From NCBI RefSeq assembly GCF_017310035.1, contig NZ_CP022296.1:1488001-1552000 (forward strand): a DNA stretch of 64,000 bases, written 5' to 3'. Below the pieces are notes generated by a model. It saw nothing but the letters and a program-made list of their open reading frames with translations. It was not told the origin of the DNA and made no database searches. Of this stretch, positions 8,254-14,930 are shown in pieces. Made by a program: the position numbers and the translations under genes. Each line of letters starts with the position of its first letter. The stretch's first letter is position 1. The DNA comes from Nocardioides sp. S5 (GTDB lineage: Bacteria; Actinomycetota; Actinomycetes; Propionibacteriales; Nocardioidaceae).

Positions 8254-9024
8254 GTGAAGAACTTCGCCACACGTGGGCGACGGCTCGCGGCATCCGGTCC
8301 TGGGGTGAGCGGTTCGCAGTCTCTTGATGTGCGGTCGGGGTTGCCGCACCGATTCGAGGCCGTGGGGGAGGCGCTCACCTCAGGATCGGACGTCCTGCTC
8401 GCCTGCAGCGTCGCGGGCCAGGACCTGGCCCGCGACGGCGCGTCGGTGGAGGAGACGCTCGAAGGCCTGCGTGGCACGTGGCACCGGCTCACGGGCACCG
8501 ATCCGGCGTACGACGTCGTGGCGGCGCTGCTCACCGCGTGGAGCGAGACCACCCTGGGGTACCTCCACCAGCTGTCCTGCGAGGACCCGATGACGGGCCT
8601 CTCCAGCCAGGCCCACCTGCGCAGCCGGATCTCCGAGCTCTACCGGCTCGCCGGGCGTGAGGTGGACGAGGCCGCGAGCGTCGTCGGCGCCCACGCGCTC
8701 GTCGTCTGCGCGCTGCCGTTCGGCGACGACCCGTCGGAGGAGCCGGGCGACCACTTCACCCGTGCCATGCGCCTCGCGCGCGCCGGCGAGCTCGCACGCA
8801 CCGCCTTCGTCCGCGACGAGACCGTGGCGCGCCTGGGCATGCACCGCGTCGCGATCCTCACCCGCCGCGACGAGCGCCTCGGGCGACGGGTGCGGGTGCT
8901 GCGCACCCTGCTCGACGGCGTGCAGGCCGAGTCGGGCGGCGCCTCGGTCCGCGCGTGGATCGAGGGCCTGCCCGCCACGGACGCCGGCGCGGGGATGCTG
9001 CTCGACGAGCTGGCCCGCGGCTGA
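8254..9024 (+). CDS. Protein with a degenerate GGDEF-like domain
   Basis: A 256-residue soluble protein. An N-terminal helical part (30-105) is followed by a block resembling a diguanylate cyclase domain: DPMTGLSSQAHLRSRISELY at 111-130 parallels the start of GGDEF domains. ARLGMHRVAIL at 192-202 occupies the place of the ARLGGDEFAVL signature. The GGDEF residues themselves are replaced by GMHRV, so cyclase activity is not expected. It could be a c-di-GMP or nucleotide-related scaffold, or simply a diverged relative. The GTG at 8254 follows a strong GGGAGGGAG site. A longer frame from 8194 lacks such a site. Its function is unknown. Confidence 0.75.
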   Translation: MKNFATRGRRLAASGPGVSGSQSLDVRSGLPHRFEAVGEALTSGSDVLLACSVAGQDLARDGASVEETLEGLRGTWHRLTGTDPAYDVVAALLTAWSETTLGYLHQLSCEDPMTGLSSQAHLRSRISELYRLAGREVDEAASVVGAHALVVCALPFGDDPSEEPGDHFTRAMRLARAGELARTAFVRDETVARLGMHRVAILTRRDERLGRRVRVLRTLLDGVQAESGGASVRAWIEGLPATDAGAGMLLDELARG

Positions 9025-9048
9025 GCGGACGCCGTCACGGGGCTCCCC

Positions 9049-9054
9049 TAGGGT
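9049..9054 (+). promoter_or_regulatory. -10 element of a likely leaderless promoter for the SRAP gene
   Basis: TAGGGT is followed by seven bases and then the GTG at 9062. No ribosome-binding site lies in between, so the transcript probably starts at or next to the initiation codon. Confidence 0.45.
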
Positions 9055-9061
9055 GGGTCCC

Positions 9062-9808
9062 GTGTGTGGTCGCTACGCCTCGTCCCGCAGCTCCGAGGAC
9101 CTCGTCGAGGAGTTCGAGGTCGTCGAGAGCCGGATCGCCGCGCCCCTGGCTCCCGACTACAACGTGGCCCCCACCAAGGAGGTCTACGCCGTCGTCGAGC
9201 GTCCGCCGTCGCGGGAGTCCGGCGAGCCCGCCCAGCGCCAGCTGCGGGTGCTCACCTGGGGGCTGGTGCCGTCCTGGGCCAAGGACCCCTCGATCGGCAA
9301 CCGGATGATCAACGCGCGGATGGAGACCGTGGCGGAGAAGCCGGCCTACCGCAAGGCCTTCGCCAGCCGGCGGGCGCTGCTTCCGGCCGACGGCTACTTC
9401 GAGTGGTACGCCACCTCGCAGACCAACGCCCGGGGCAAGCCGGTCAAGCAGCCCTTCTTCATCCGGCCGCGCGACGGCGGGGTCCTGGCGATGGCGGGGC
9501 TCTACGAGATCTGGCGCGACCCCACCCGCGCCGAGGACGACCCGGACCGCTTCCGCTGGACCTGCACCGTGCTGACCACGGAGGCCGAGGACTCCCTCGG
9601 GCACATCCACGACCGGATGCCGCTGATGGTCGAGCGCGAGCGCTGGCACGAGTGGCTCGACCCGACCACACCCGGCGACGCGTCCCTCCTGGTGCCGGCC
9701 GCGCCGGGCCGGCTCGAGGCGTACGCCGTGCCCACCCTCGTCAGCAACGTGCGCAACAACGGCCCCGAGCTCGTCGAGCCCCTGCCTGCCGAGGAGACCC
9801 TGCAGTGA
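9062..9808 (+). CDS. SOS response-associated peptidase (SRAP/HMCES/YedK family)
   Basis: A 248-residue SRAP-domain protein. Family members crosslink through Cys2 to abasic sites in single-stranded DNA and so shield them. The start GTG leaves cysteine as residue 2 (M-C-G-R-Y), as the mechanism requires after methionine removal. The other active-site blocks are present: NARMETVAEKPAYRKAF, the glutamate in GYFEWY, and the histidine in GHIHDRMPLMV. Any longer start would bury the catalytic cysteine, so 9062 is firm. The next gene overlaps by four bases. The mycobacterial orthologue sits in the same rsgA/aroA/sigH neighbourhood. Confidence 0.93.
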   Translation: MCGRYASSRSSEDLVEEFEVVESRIAAPLAPDYNVAPTKEVYAVVERPPSRESGEPAQRQLRVLTWGLVPSWAKDPSIGNRMINARMETVAEKPAYRKAFASRRALLPADGYFEWYATSQTNARGKPVKQPFFIRPRDGGVLAMAGLYEIWRDPTRAEDDPDRFRWTCTVLTTEAEDSLGHIHDRMPLMVERERWHEWLDPTTPGDASLLVPAAPGRLEAYAVPTLVSNVRNNGPELVEPLPAEETLQ

Positions 9809-10467
9809 AGAAGGCCACCGTCCGATCCGTCGCGACCCCCCACGGCGCGGGCCGGCTGCACACGCGTCGGGCCACCAGACCGATCGCCACGCTCCTGCTG
9901 AGCCACGGTGCCGGAGGCGGGATCGAGTCGCGCGACCTGTGGGCGCTGGCCGACGCGCTCCCCGCGCAGGGCGTCTCGGTCGTGCTGTTCGAGCAGCCGT
10001 GGCGCGTCGCGGGCCGCAAGGTCGCGACCGCACCGCCGACCCTCGACGCGGCGCTGACGTGCGCTGCCGACGTGATGCGGGTGCGTACGCCGCTCGTGGT
10101 CGGCGGTCGTTCGGCGGGCGCACGCTCCGCCGCGCGCACGGCCCGGTCGCTGGGGGCCACCGGCTGCCTGGCCCTGTCCTTCCCGCTCCACCAGCCGGGT
10201 CGCACCGAGCCCACCCGGCTCCCCGAGCTCCGCGGCACCGGCCTGCCGACCCTGCTCATCCAGGGCGAGCGCGACCCGATGGGGCGTCCCGAGGAGTTTC
10301 CCGGCGACCTCGACCGGGTCGACATGGTCGTCGTCCCGGGCGCCGACCACGGGCTGAAGGTGCCCGCGCGAGGCGGGCTGAGCCAGGACGAGGCGATGGG
10401 GATCGTGGTCGAGTCCACGCTGGAATGGCTGGTGCGTGACGTCGTCGGGAATCCCCGGGTGGGGTGA
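9805..10467 (+). CDS. Alpha/beta-hydrolase (dienelactone-hydrolase/KANL3-Tex30-like)
   Basis: A 220-residue hydrolase of the alpha/beta fold. The beta-strand with oxyanion region reads TLLLSHGAGGGIESRDL. The nucleophile elbow is GGRSAGARSAAR, with serine in a G-x-S-x-G context. An acid residue is likely in LLIQGERDPMGRPEEF, and the histidine lies in VPGADHGLKV. This arrangement matches the small Tex30/KANL3-like hydrolases common in actinobacteria; the substrate is unknown. It starts at GTG 9805 with a GTGA overlap to the SRAP gene, so the two form an operon. Its 3' end contains the putative SigR promoter driving the next gene. Confidence 0.85.
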   Translation: MKKATVRSVATPHGAGRLHTRRATRPIATLLLSHGAGGGIESRDLWALADALPAQGVSVVLFEQPWRVAGRKVATAPPTLDAALTCAADVMRVRTPLVVGGRSAGARSAARTARSLGATGCLALSFPLHQPGRTEPTRLPELRGTGLPTLLIQGERDPMGRPEEFPGDLDRVDMVVVPGADHGLKVPARGGLSQDEAMGIVVESTLEWLVRDVVGNPRVG

Positions 10468-10473
10468 GGTGTT
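10447..10473 (+). promoter_or_regulatory. SigR/SigH-type promoter (GGGAAT-N18-GTT) upstream of sigR
   Basis: GGGAAT at 10447-10452 is followed by 18 bases and GTT at 10471-10473. This fits the GGAAT-N18-GTT consensus of SigR (Streptomyces) and SigH (mycobacteria). It overlaps the end of the hydrolase gene and points at sigR, whose start is 58 bases on. This is the expected autoregulatory promoter of an oxidative-stress sigma factor. A second -10-like TATCGT lies at 10517-10522. Confidence 0.7.
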
Positions 10474-10530
10474 GGCATCGATGTGCAGTCACTGACCCTG
10501 GAGAGACCCGCAGCGCTATCGTGGACCGTG

Positions 10531-11190
10531 ATGACTGAATCACTCACGGACGACACGTCCGGCCCTGAGATCGCCGTCGAGGACGAGACCTCCGACGAGC
10601 GGTCCGCCCGCTTCGAGCGCGACGCCCTGCCGTTCCTCGACCAGCTCTACGGCGCCGCCATGCGGATGACCCGCAACCCGGCCGACGCCGAGGACCTGGT
10701 GCAGGAGACGTTCGCCAAGGCCTACAGCGCCTTCCACCAGTTCAAGCCCGGCACGAACCTCAAGGCCTGGCTGTACCGGATCCTCACCAACACCTACATC
10801 AACTCCTACCGCAAGAAGCAGCGCCAGCCGCAGCAGTCGATGTCCGAGGACGTCGAGGACTGGCAGCTCGCCCGCGCGGAGTCCCACTCCTCGACCGGTC
10901 TGCGGTCCGCGGAGATGGAGGCGCTGGAGCACCTGCCCGACTCGGAGGTCAAGGATGCGCTGCAGCGCCTGCCCGAGGAGTTCCGCCTCGCGGTCTACCT
11001 CGCCGACGTGGAGGGTTTCCCCTACAAGGAGATCGCCGAGATCATGGACACGCCCATCGGCACCGTGATGTCGCGCTTGCACCGTGGCCGGCGCCAGCTG
11101 CGCGACATGCTGGCCGACTACGTCCGTGCCAACGACCTCCTTCCCGCATCCACCGTCCCCGGCGCCGACATCGAGGGGGAGGCGAAGTGA
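10531..11190 (+). CDS. sigR: ECF sigma factor SigR/SigH (thiol-oxidative stress)
   Basis: A 219-residue group-IV sigma factor. Region 2 includes [31 protein letters not shown] and [23 protein letters not shown]. Region 4 includes [44 protein letters not shown]. These are the hallmark sequences of the SigR/SigH group that controls thioredoxin and mycothiol genes after disulfide stress. ATG 10531 is chosen; GTG 10528 and an upstream ATG at 10483 are in frame. Its stop overlaps the rsrA start (GTGA). A matching SigR promoter lies upstream, indicating positive autoregulation. Confidence 0.93.
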   Translation: MTESLTDDTSGPEIAVEDETSDERSARFERDALPFLDQLYGAAMRMTRNPADAEDLVQETFAKAYSAFHQFKPGTNLKAWLYRILTNTYINSYRKKQRQPQQSMSEDVEDWQLARAESHSSTGLRSAEMEALEHLPDSEVKDALQRLPEEFRLAVYLADVEGFPYKEIAEIMDTPIGTVMSRLHRGRRQLRDMLADYVRANDLLPASTVPGADIEGEAK

Positions 11191-11459
11191 GCACCCACGA
11201 GCACGGCAACGACGACTGCGTCGACTACATCGAGCGCATCGTCTACTTCATCGACAACGAGCTCGACCAGGCCGACTGCGCCGTCGTCGAGATGCACCTG
11301 CGCGAGTGCGGGCCCTGCCTCGAGCGCCACGACCTCCAGAAGGCCGTGAAGCAGCTCGTCGCACGTTCCTGCTCGGAGGCGGCGCCGGAGTCGCTGCGTG
11401 ACCGCGTACGCCTCCAGCTGCGCGAGGTCAGCATCCAGATCACCGAGGGTGGGGCCTGA
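11187..11459 (+). CDS. rsrA: Zinc-binding redox-sensing anti-sigma factor RsrA/RshA
   Basis: A 90-residue ZAS-family anti-sigma factor that holds SigR inactive when reduced and releases it when disulfides form. The zinc/redox residues sit at Cys11, His37, Cys41 and Cys44 (HLRECGPC), the same spacing as in Streptomyces RsrA. Additional cysteines at 31 and 56 are present. There is no membrane segment, as expected for the cytoplasmic thiol sensor. The GTG start at 11187 overlaps the sigR stop by four bases, which would keep the two proteins in balance. Confidence 0.94.
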   Translation: MSTHEHGNDDCVDYIERIVYFIDNELDQADCAVVEMHLRECGPCLERHDLQKAVKQLVARSCSEAAPESLRDRVRLQLREVSIQITEGGA

Positions 11460-11536
11460 CCCCGGGCTCGACCCGATTCGCCGCACCCCCGGGTTTTTGA
11501 CACACTGACCCGAGCACCGATTCCAGGAGGACCACC

Positions 11537-11611
11537 ATGGGCAAGACCGGACGCAAGCGCCGCGCGCGCAAGAAGAAGGGCGCGAACCACGGCAAGCGCC
11601 CCAACGCCTGA
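11537..11611 (+). CDS. Ribosomal protein bL37 (24 residues)
   Basis: A 24-codon gene with a near-perfect AGGAGG ribosome site at 11525-11530, seven bases before the ATG. The product begins MGKTGRKRRARKKKG and ends in ANHGKRPNA. It is extremely basic, and the NHGKRPN ending matches the tiny bL37 subunit known from mycobacterial 50S structures. It follows rsrA by 77 bases and is closed by a perfect terminator hairpin 25 bases after the stop. The combination of strong ribosome site, conserved peptide and terminator makes it a real gene despite its size. The family assignment is from memory, not from a search. Confidence 0.8.
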   Translation: MGKTGRKRRARKKKGANHGKRPNA

Positions 11612-11636
11612 CGCGCACCTGCACGTCATCTCGTAG

Positions 11637-11662
11637 AAGTCCCCGCCGCGGCGGGGACTTTT
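11637..11662 (+). terminator. Rho-independent terminator after the bL37 gene
   Basis: A perfect inverted repeat (AAGTCCCCGCCG / CGGCGGGGACTT, 11637-11660) is followed by T residues. It closes the sigR-rsrA-bL37 unit and could also act on the convergent small gene to the right. Confidence 0.85.
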
Positions 11663-11680
11663 GCATGTCCGGCGCCGGTC

Positions 11681-11878
11681 CTACGACTGGTCGGGGACCA
11701 TCGCGCCGAGCGCGGGCTGCGTCAGCGTCGTGAGCTCCGCGACCTGCGGCAGGTGCAGGTCCTGGTGGTGCTGCGCCACGAGCGCGCGCACCTCGTCGAG
11801 CGCGATCCGTCGCTCGTACTCCGCGAACTCGATGCGCTGGCCCAGTGTCGCCAGTGCTTCTCGCAACCGATCGTCCAT
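11681..11878 (-). CDS. Small hypothetical protein
   Basis: A 65-residue frame with a credible protein composition: an amphipathic, probably coiled N-terminal half (MDDRLREALATLGQRIEF, EYERRIALDEVRALVAQHH) and a short uncharged tail. ATG 11878 is preceded nine bases upstream by a GGGG patch; an alternative ATG at 11893 adds five residues. It lies between the bL37 terminator and the thioesterase gene, on the minus strand, about 108 bases downstream of the latter. No family is recognised. It may be a small regulatory or scaffold protein, or the frame may be fortuitous. Confidence 0.5.
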   Translation of the reverse strand: MDDRLREALATLGQRIEFAEYERRIALDEVRALVAQHHQDLHLPQVAELTTLTQPALGAMVPDQS

Positions 11879-11985
11879 GCTGGTTGGCCCCATTCCATCC
11901 GCGCGCCCCCGCGCGCCGTGCGCGAGCCTGCCAGACTAGCGGGCTCCTTGCGACGGATCCGGGCCAGGACACCCGAGCGGTCTAG

Positions 11986-12384
11986 TCAGGTCTGCCTTGA
12001 CGACGTGTCTCGCAGGCGGGCGAGGAACCGCTCGGCGTCGACCACCACGCGGGTGATCTCCCCGGCGGCGAGCACCTTGCCGCTGGTCGCGTCGCGGGCG
12101 CTGACGGTGAAGCGGTGCAGCCGGCCGTCCTCGTAGGCGCTGGAGGCGCTGACCTCGACCTCGGCCCCGACGGGGCTGGCGGCGAGGTGCTCGACCTGGA
12201 CCCGGGTGCCGACGCTCGTCGACCCCTGGGGCAGCAGCGGCTCCAGCCCGGCGCACGTGGCGGCCTCGAGCCACGCGAGGAGGCGCGGTGTCCCGAGCAC
12301 CGGCAGCGAGCCGCTCCCGACGGCCGCAGCCGTGTCGTCGTCGCCCACGACGAAGGTGAGGGTGGCGGTCTCGGGACGGGACAT
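11986..12384 (-). CDS. Hotdog-fold thioesterase, fluoroacetyl-CoA thioesterase (FlK)-like
   Basis: A 132-residue single hotdog domain. The pattern LGTPRLLAWLEAATCAGLEPLLPQGSTSVGTRVQVEHLAASPVGAEVEV is typical of the FlK-like thioesterase family, in which a threonine and glutamate near the helix and a histidine later (here in VEHLAA) form the active site. It is expected to hydrolyse an acyl-CoA, with the specific substrate unknown. ATG 12384 gives the family's usual length; longer frames upstream are proline/arginine noise. It is transcribed away from the sigma gene at 12509. Confidence 0.8.
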   Translation of the reverse strand: MSRPETATLTFVVGDDDTAAAVGSGSLPVLGTPRLLAWLEAATCAGLEPLLPQGSTSVGTRVQVEHLAASPVGAEVEVSASSAYEDGRLHRFTVSARDATSGKVLAAGEITRVVVDAERFLARLRDTSSRQT

Positions 12385-12508
12385 GGCGGGCCTTCCGACG
12401 GATGATTGCTGCGGTGAGGCAACCTGTGTGCCACCCACACGTCTACCAGACATGGGCACGAGGACCGCAGGGCCGGGGGCAGGATCGGGGGGAGGGTCGG
12501 GGGTGGTG

Positions 12509-13027
12509 ATGGAGCCGGCGGTGGACATCACGGAGCTCTACGCCGCGCACCGGCTCGCGCTGGTGCGGCTGGCGGTGCTGCTGGTCGACGACGTCGCCTC
12601 CGCCGAGGACGTGGTCCAGGACGCCTTCGCCGCTCTTGCACGTCGCCCCGACGCGGTGAGGGACCCGTCGAAGGCGCTGGCCTACCTGCGTGTCGCGGTG
12701 GTCAACACCGCACGCTCAGCGCTGCGGCGACGGCGTACGGCGCGGTCGTACTCCCCACCCCACGACCTGTCACCACCCACACCCGAGGACAGCGCGGTGC
12801 TGGCGGAGGAGCACCGGGAGGTCATCGTGGCGCTGCACACCCTCGCCCCTCGCCAGCGCGAGGTGCTGGTCCTGCGCTACTGGTCGGACCTGTCCGAGGC
12901 GGAGATCGCCCGGACGCTCGACATCAGCCGCGGCACCGTGAAGTCGACCGCGAGCCGCGCGCTCGTGGCGCTGGAGAAGGCCATGCACGACCCCGTCACG
13001 CCGAGCTCGGGAGAGGAGGAGCGATGA
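12509..13027 (+). CDS. ECF sigma factor (SigE-family type)
   Basis: A 172-residue ECF sigma factor. Region 2 is ITELYAAHRLALVRLAVLLVDDVASAEDVVQDAFAALARR. Region 4 is LAPRQREVLVLRYWSDLSEAEIARTLDISRGTVKSTASRALVALEKAM. This resembles the SigE-like family abundant in Streptomyces and Nocardioides, often paired with a membrane protein whose gene follows. ATG 12509 is preceded by GGGAGGG at 12489-12495. ATG 12452 and GTG 12506 are in-frame alternatives. The stop overlaps the next gene's ATG by four bases. The membrane protein downstream is the obvious candidate for its regulator. Confidence 0.87.
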   Translation: MEPAVDITELYAAHRLALVRLAVLLVDDVASAEDVVQDAFAALARRPDAVRDPSKALAYLRVAVVNTARSALRRRRTARSYSPPHDLSPPTPEDSAVLAEEHREVIVALHTLAPRQREVLVLRYWSDLSEAEIARTLDISRGTVKSTASRALVALEKAMHDPVTPSSGEEER

Positions 13028-14436
13028 GCAGCACACCTGGTGCCCCCGACCTGGAGGCGCGCCTGCGGGCAGCCCTCGCCGCGCGGGCCGACCTGGTGCG
13101 GGGCGAGGACCTGGCCCCGCTCGCCACGGCCACCCCCCTGCCGAGGCGCTGGTCATCGCCGTGGGTCCTGCTCGCTGCGGCCGCGGTCGTCCTGCTCGTG
13201 CTGGGGGTGGTGCTCCAGGGTGTCGGCAGCCGTACGCGCTCCGACGAGGTCGCGCCGGAGCCGGACGCCCCGAAGCTCGAGCTGCCCGCCGACGTGGGTC
13301 GGGACTGGAAGGCCGACGACCTCTCCTCACCGGCGCGCCTCGACCTGGACGGCGACGGCACGAAGGAGCGGGTGGACTTCCTGGCCGAGCCGACCAAGGA
13401 CTTCGACGGCCGGGTCCGCCTGCAGACGACGCTGAGCACGACGGGGGAGCAGGCCTACGGCATCGCCGAGCTCGGCACCACCATCGGCACGAACGCCCTC
13501 GACCCGATCGACGCCGACGATGACGGCGACCAGGAGCTGGTGCTCTACTTCGACGACATGGAGGCCGGTCCCGGCGGCGGTGGTCACCCGCTGGTCTTCG
13601 ACCTCCGCGACGGCCTCCTGGTGCAGGCGGCCGTCGAGGACCCGGAGCGGCTGGTGCGGGGGTCCGTGCCCGTCGACGGGAGCGCGACCGAGCACTACCG
13701 GATGGTCCACCTGCAGGACTACTGGTTGGAGGACGGGGCGCTCTGGTCGAGCCGGTCGGTCAACGCCTACGCGGAGGGCAACATGACGCTCCTGCGTCCC
13801 GAGACGGTCGTGGTCGACGCCTGGCGGTGGGCCCTCGGCGACGACGGCGTGCTCAGGCACGTGGAGGAGGCGTGCCGGCGGCAGGGCCTCGAGGCGTCGC
13901 AGCCCTGCGGCGACGACACCGAGGACGAGCTCCCCTACGTCGTGCCCGTGGCGGAGGAGACCATCGGTCCCGGGGGCCGGGCCGTCTTCGACATCGGCTA
14001 CCGCTACACCGTGACCGTCGAGGCGGGCGACCCGGCGACCCTGCTCGTGCGGGGAGAGGACGGCCGCACGGTCCGACACGACCTCGCCGTGGCGGATGCG
14101 CGCGTGTCGACCACCCAACCCACTTCCGTCATGTCGGACGGGGCGTCCTTCTACGTCACCTCCGCCTCCGACGCCTCCTACGCGCAGGTGCTGGTGCAGG
14201 ACGGCGACCGGCTGCGCGCACTCGACACGACCGGCGACGTCGAGCTCACCAACGATCCGACCACGCGCACCTGGCTCACCACCAACGGCGCGCTCGTCAC
14301 GGCCGTGGCCGCGGAGGAGGGCGCCTGGCGGACGTGGCAGTGGCAGATGGTCTCCGGCACCGAGATGGCGGCGCTGCCGTCGGGGACGGTGTGCTTCGAC
14401 GACCCGGCCGAGCCCTCGACGGTGCGCCGCTGCTGA
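13024..14436 (+). CDS. Membrane-anchored extracellular protein with FG-GAP-like calcium motifs
   Basis: A 470-residue protein, not recognised as a named family. About 45 cytoplasmic residues precede one transmembrane helix (46-66). The large outer domain contains two aspartate-rich, EF-hand-like loops: DLDGDGTKE (107-115) and DADDDGDQE (163-171), as in FG-GAP/VCBS repeats. Two cysteines in CRRQGLEASQPC probably pair. It overlaps the upstream sigma gene by four bases (ATGA), a placement normally held by an anti-sigma factor. The short cytoplasmic N-terminus (LEARLRAALAARADLVRGEDL) could serve that role but shows no zinc-finger motif. Its function is inferred from position only. Confidence 0.72.
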   Translation: MSSTPGAPDLEARLRAALAARADLVRGEDLAPLATATPLPRRWSSPWVLLAAAAVVLLVLGVVLQGVGSRTRSDEVAPEPDAPKLELPADVGRDWKADDLSSPARLDLDGDGTKERVDFLAEPTKDFDGRVRLQTTLSTTGEQAYGIAELGTTIGTNALDPIDADDDGDQELVLYFDDMEAGPGGGGHPLVFDLRDGLLVQAAVEDPERLVRGSVPVDGSATEHYRMVHLQDYWLEDGALWSSRSVNAYAEGNMTLLRPETVVVDAWRWALGDDGVLRHVEEACRRQGLEASQPCGDDTEDELPYVVPVAEETIGPGGRAVFDIGYRYTVTVEAGDPATLLVRGEDGRTVRHDLAVADARVSTTQPTSVMSDGASFYVTSASDASYAQVLVQDGDRLRALDTTGDVELTNDPTTRTWLTTNGALVTAVAAEEGAWRTWQWQMVSGTEMAALPSGTVCFDDPAEPSTVRRC

Positions 14437-14437
14437 G

Positions 14438-14920
14438 TCAGAACCGCTTGGCGAAGGTGATGAGCTCCACCCCGGGCAGCGGCGACCAGTCGCGCGTGGG
14501 GTCGCGGGCGTAGCCCAGCCGTGCGTAGATCCGGTGCGCCGCTGTCATCTCGGCCAGCGAGGACAGCGCCATGCCGAGCGCGCCGTGCTCCCGTGCGCGC
14601 TCCTCGCAGTGGGCGGCGAGCGCCGTGCCGGCACCCGAGCCGCGGGCGTCGAGGGCGACGGCGAGCATCCGGAACTCACCCTCGTCGGGGAGGCTCACCT
14701 CGCGGTAGGACGACCCCGGAGGACAGCAGGTCACGCTGCCCAGCAGCCGGTCGCCGTCGACGGCGACCCACAGCTCGGCGGCCGTGGCCCGCGACGACGC
14801 GTCGCGCAACCGGGCCACGTAGGGGTCGGCCGGACCGCGGGTGTACGCCGCGTAGGCGCGCACGGTCAGCTCGCCGACGGCGTCGAGCTCGTCGGTCCGC
14901 GCCAGGCGCACCTCGACCAC
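14438..14920 (-). CDS. GNAT-family N-acetyltransferase
   Basis: A 160-residue acetyltransferase of the GNAT fold. The acetyl-CoA loop appears as MLAVALDARGSGAGTALAAHCEERA (Q/R-x-x-G-x-G/A form), and the C-terminal strand region is HRIYARLGYARDPTRDW. The substrate is unknown; many such proteins acetylate amino groups of small metabolites or protein N-termini. The start ATG 14920 is followed by a typical family beginning (VEVRLARTDELDAV). It converges with the upstream membrane protein, the two stop codons being one base apart, and lies 10 bases upstream of nothing else on its strand. Confidence 0.85.
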   Translation of the reverse strand: MVEVRLARTDELDAVGELTVRAYAAYTRGPADPYVARLRDASSRATAAELWVAVDGDRLLGSVTCCPPGSSYREVSLPDEGEFRMLAVALDARGSGAGTALAAHCEERAREHGALGMALSSLAEMTAAHRIYARLGYARDPTRDWSPLPGVELITFAKRF

Positions 14921-14930
14921 GACGGCCGGC

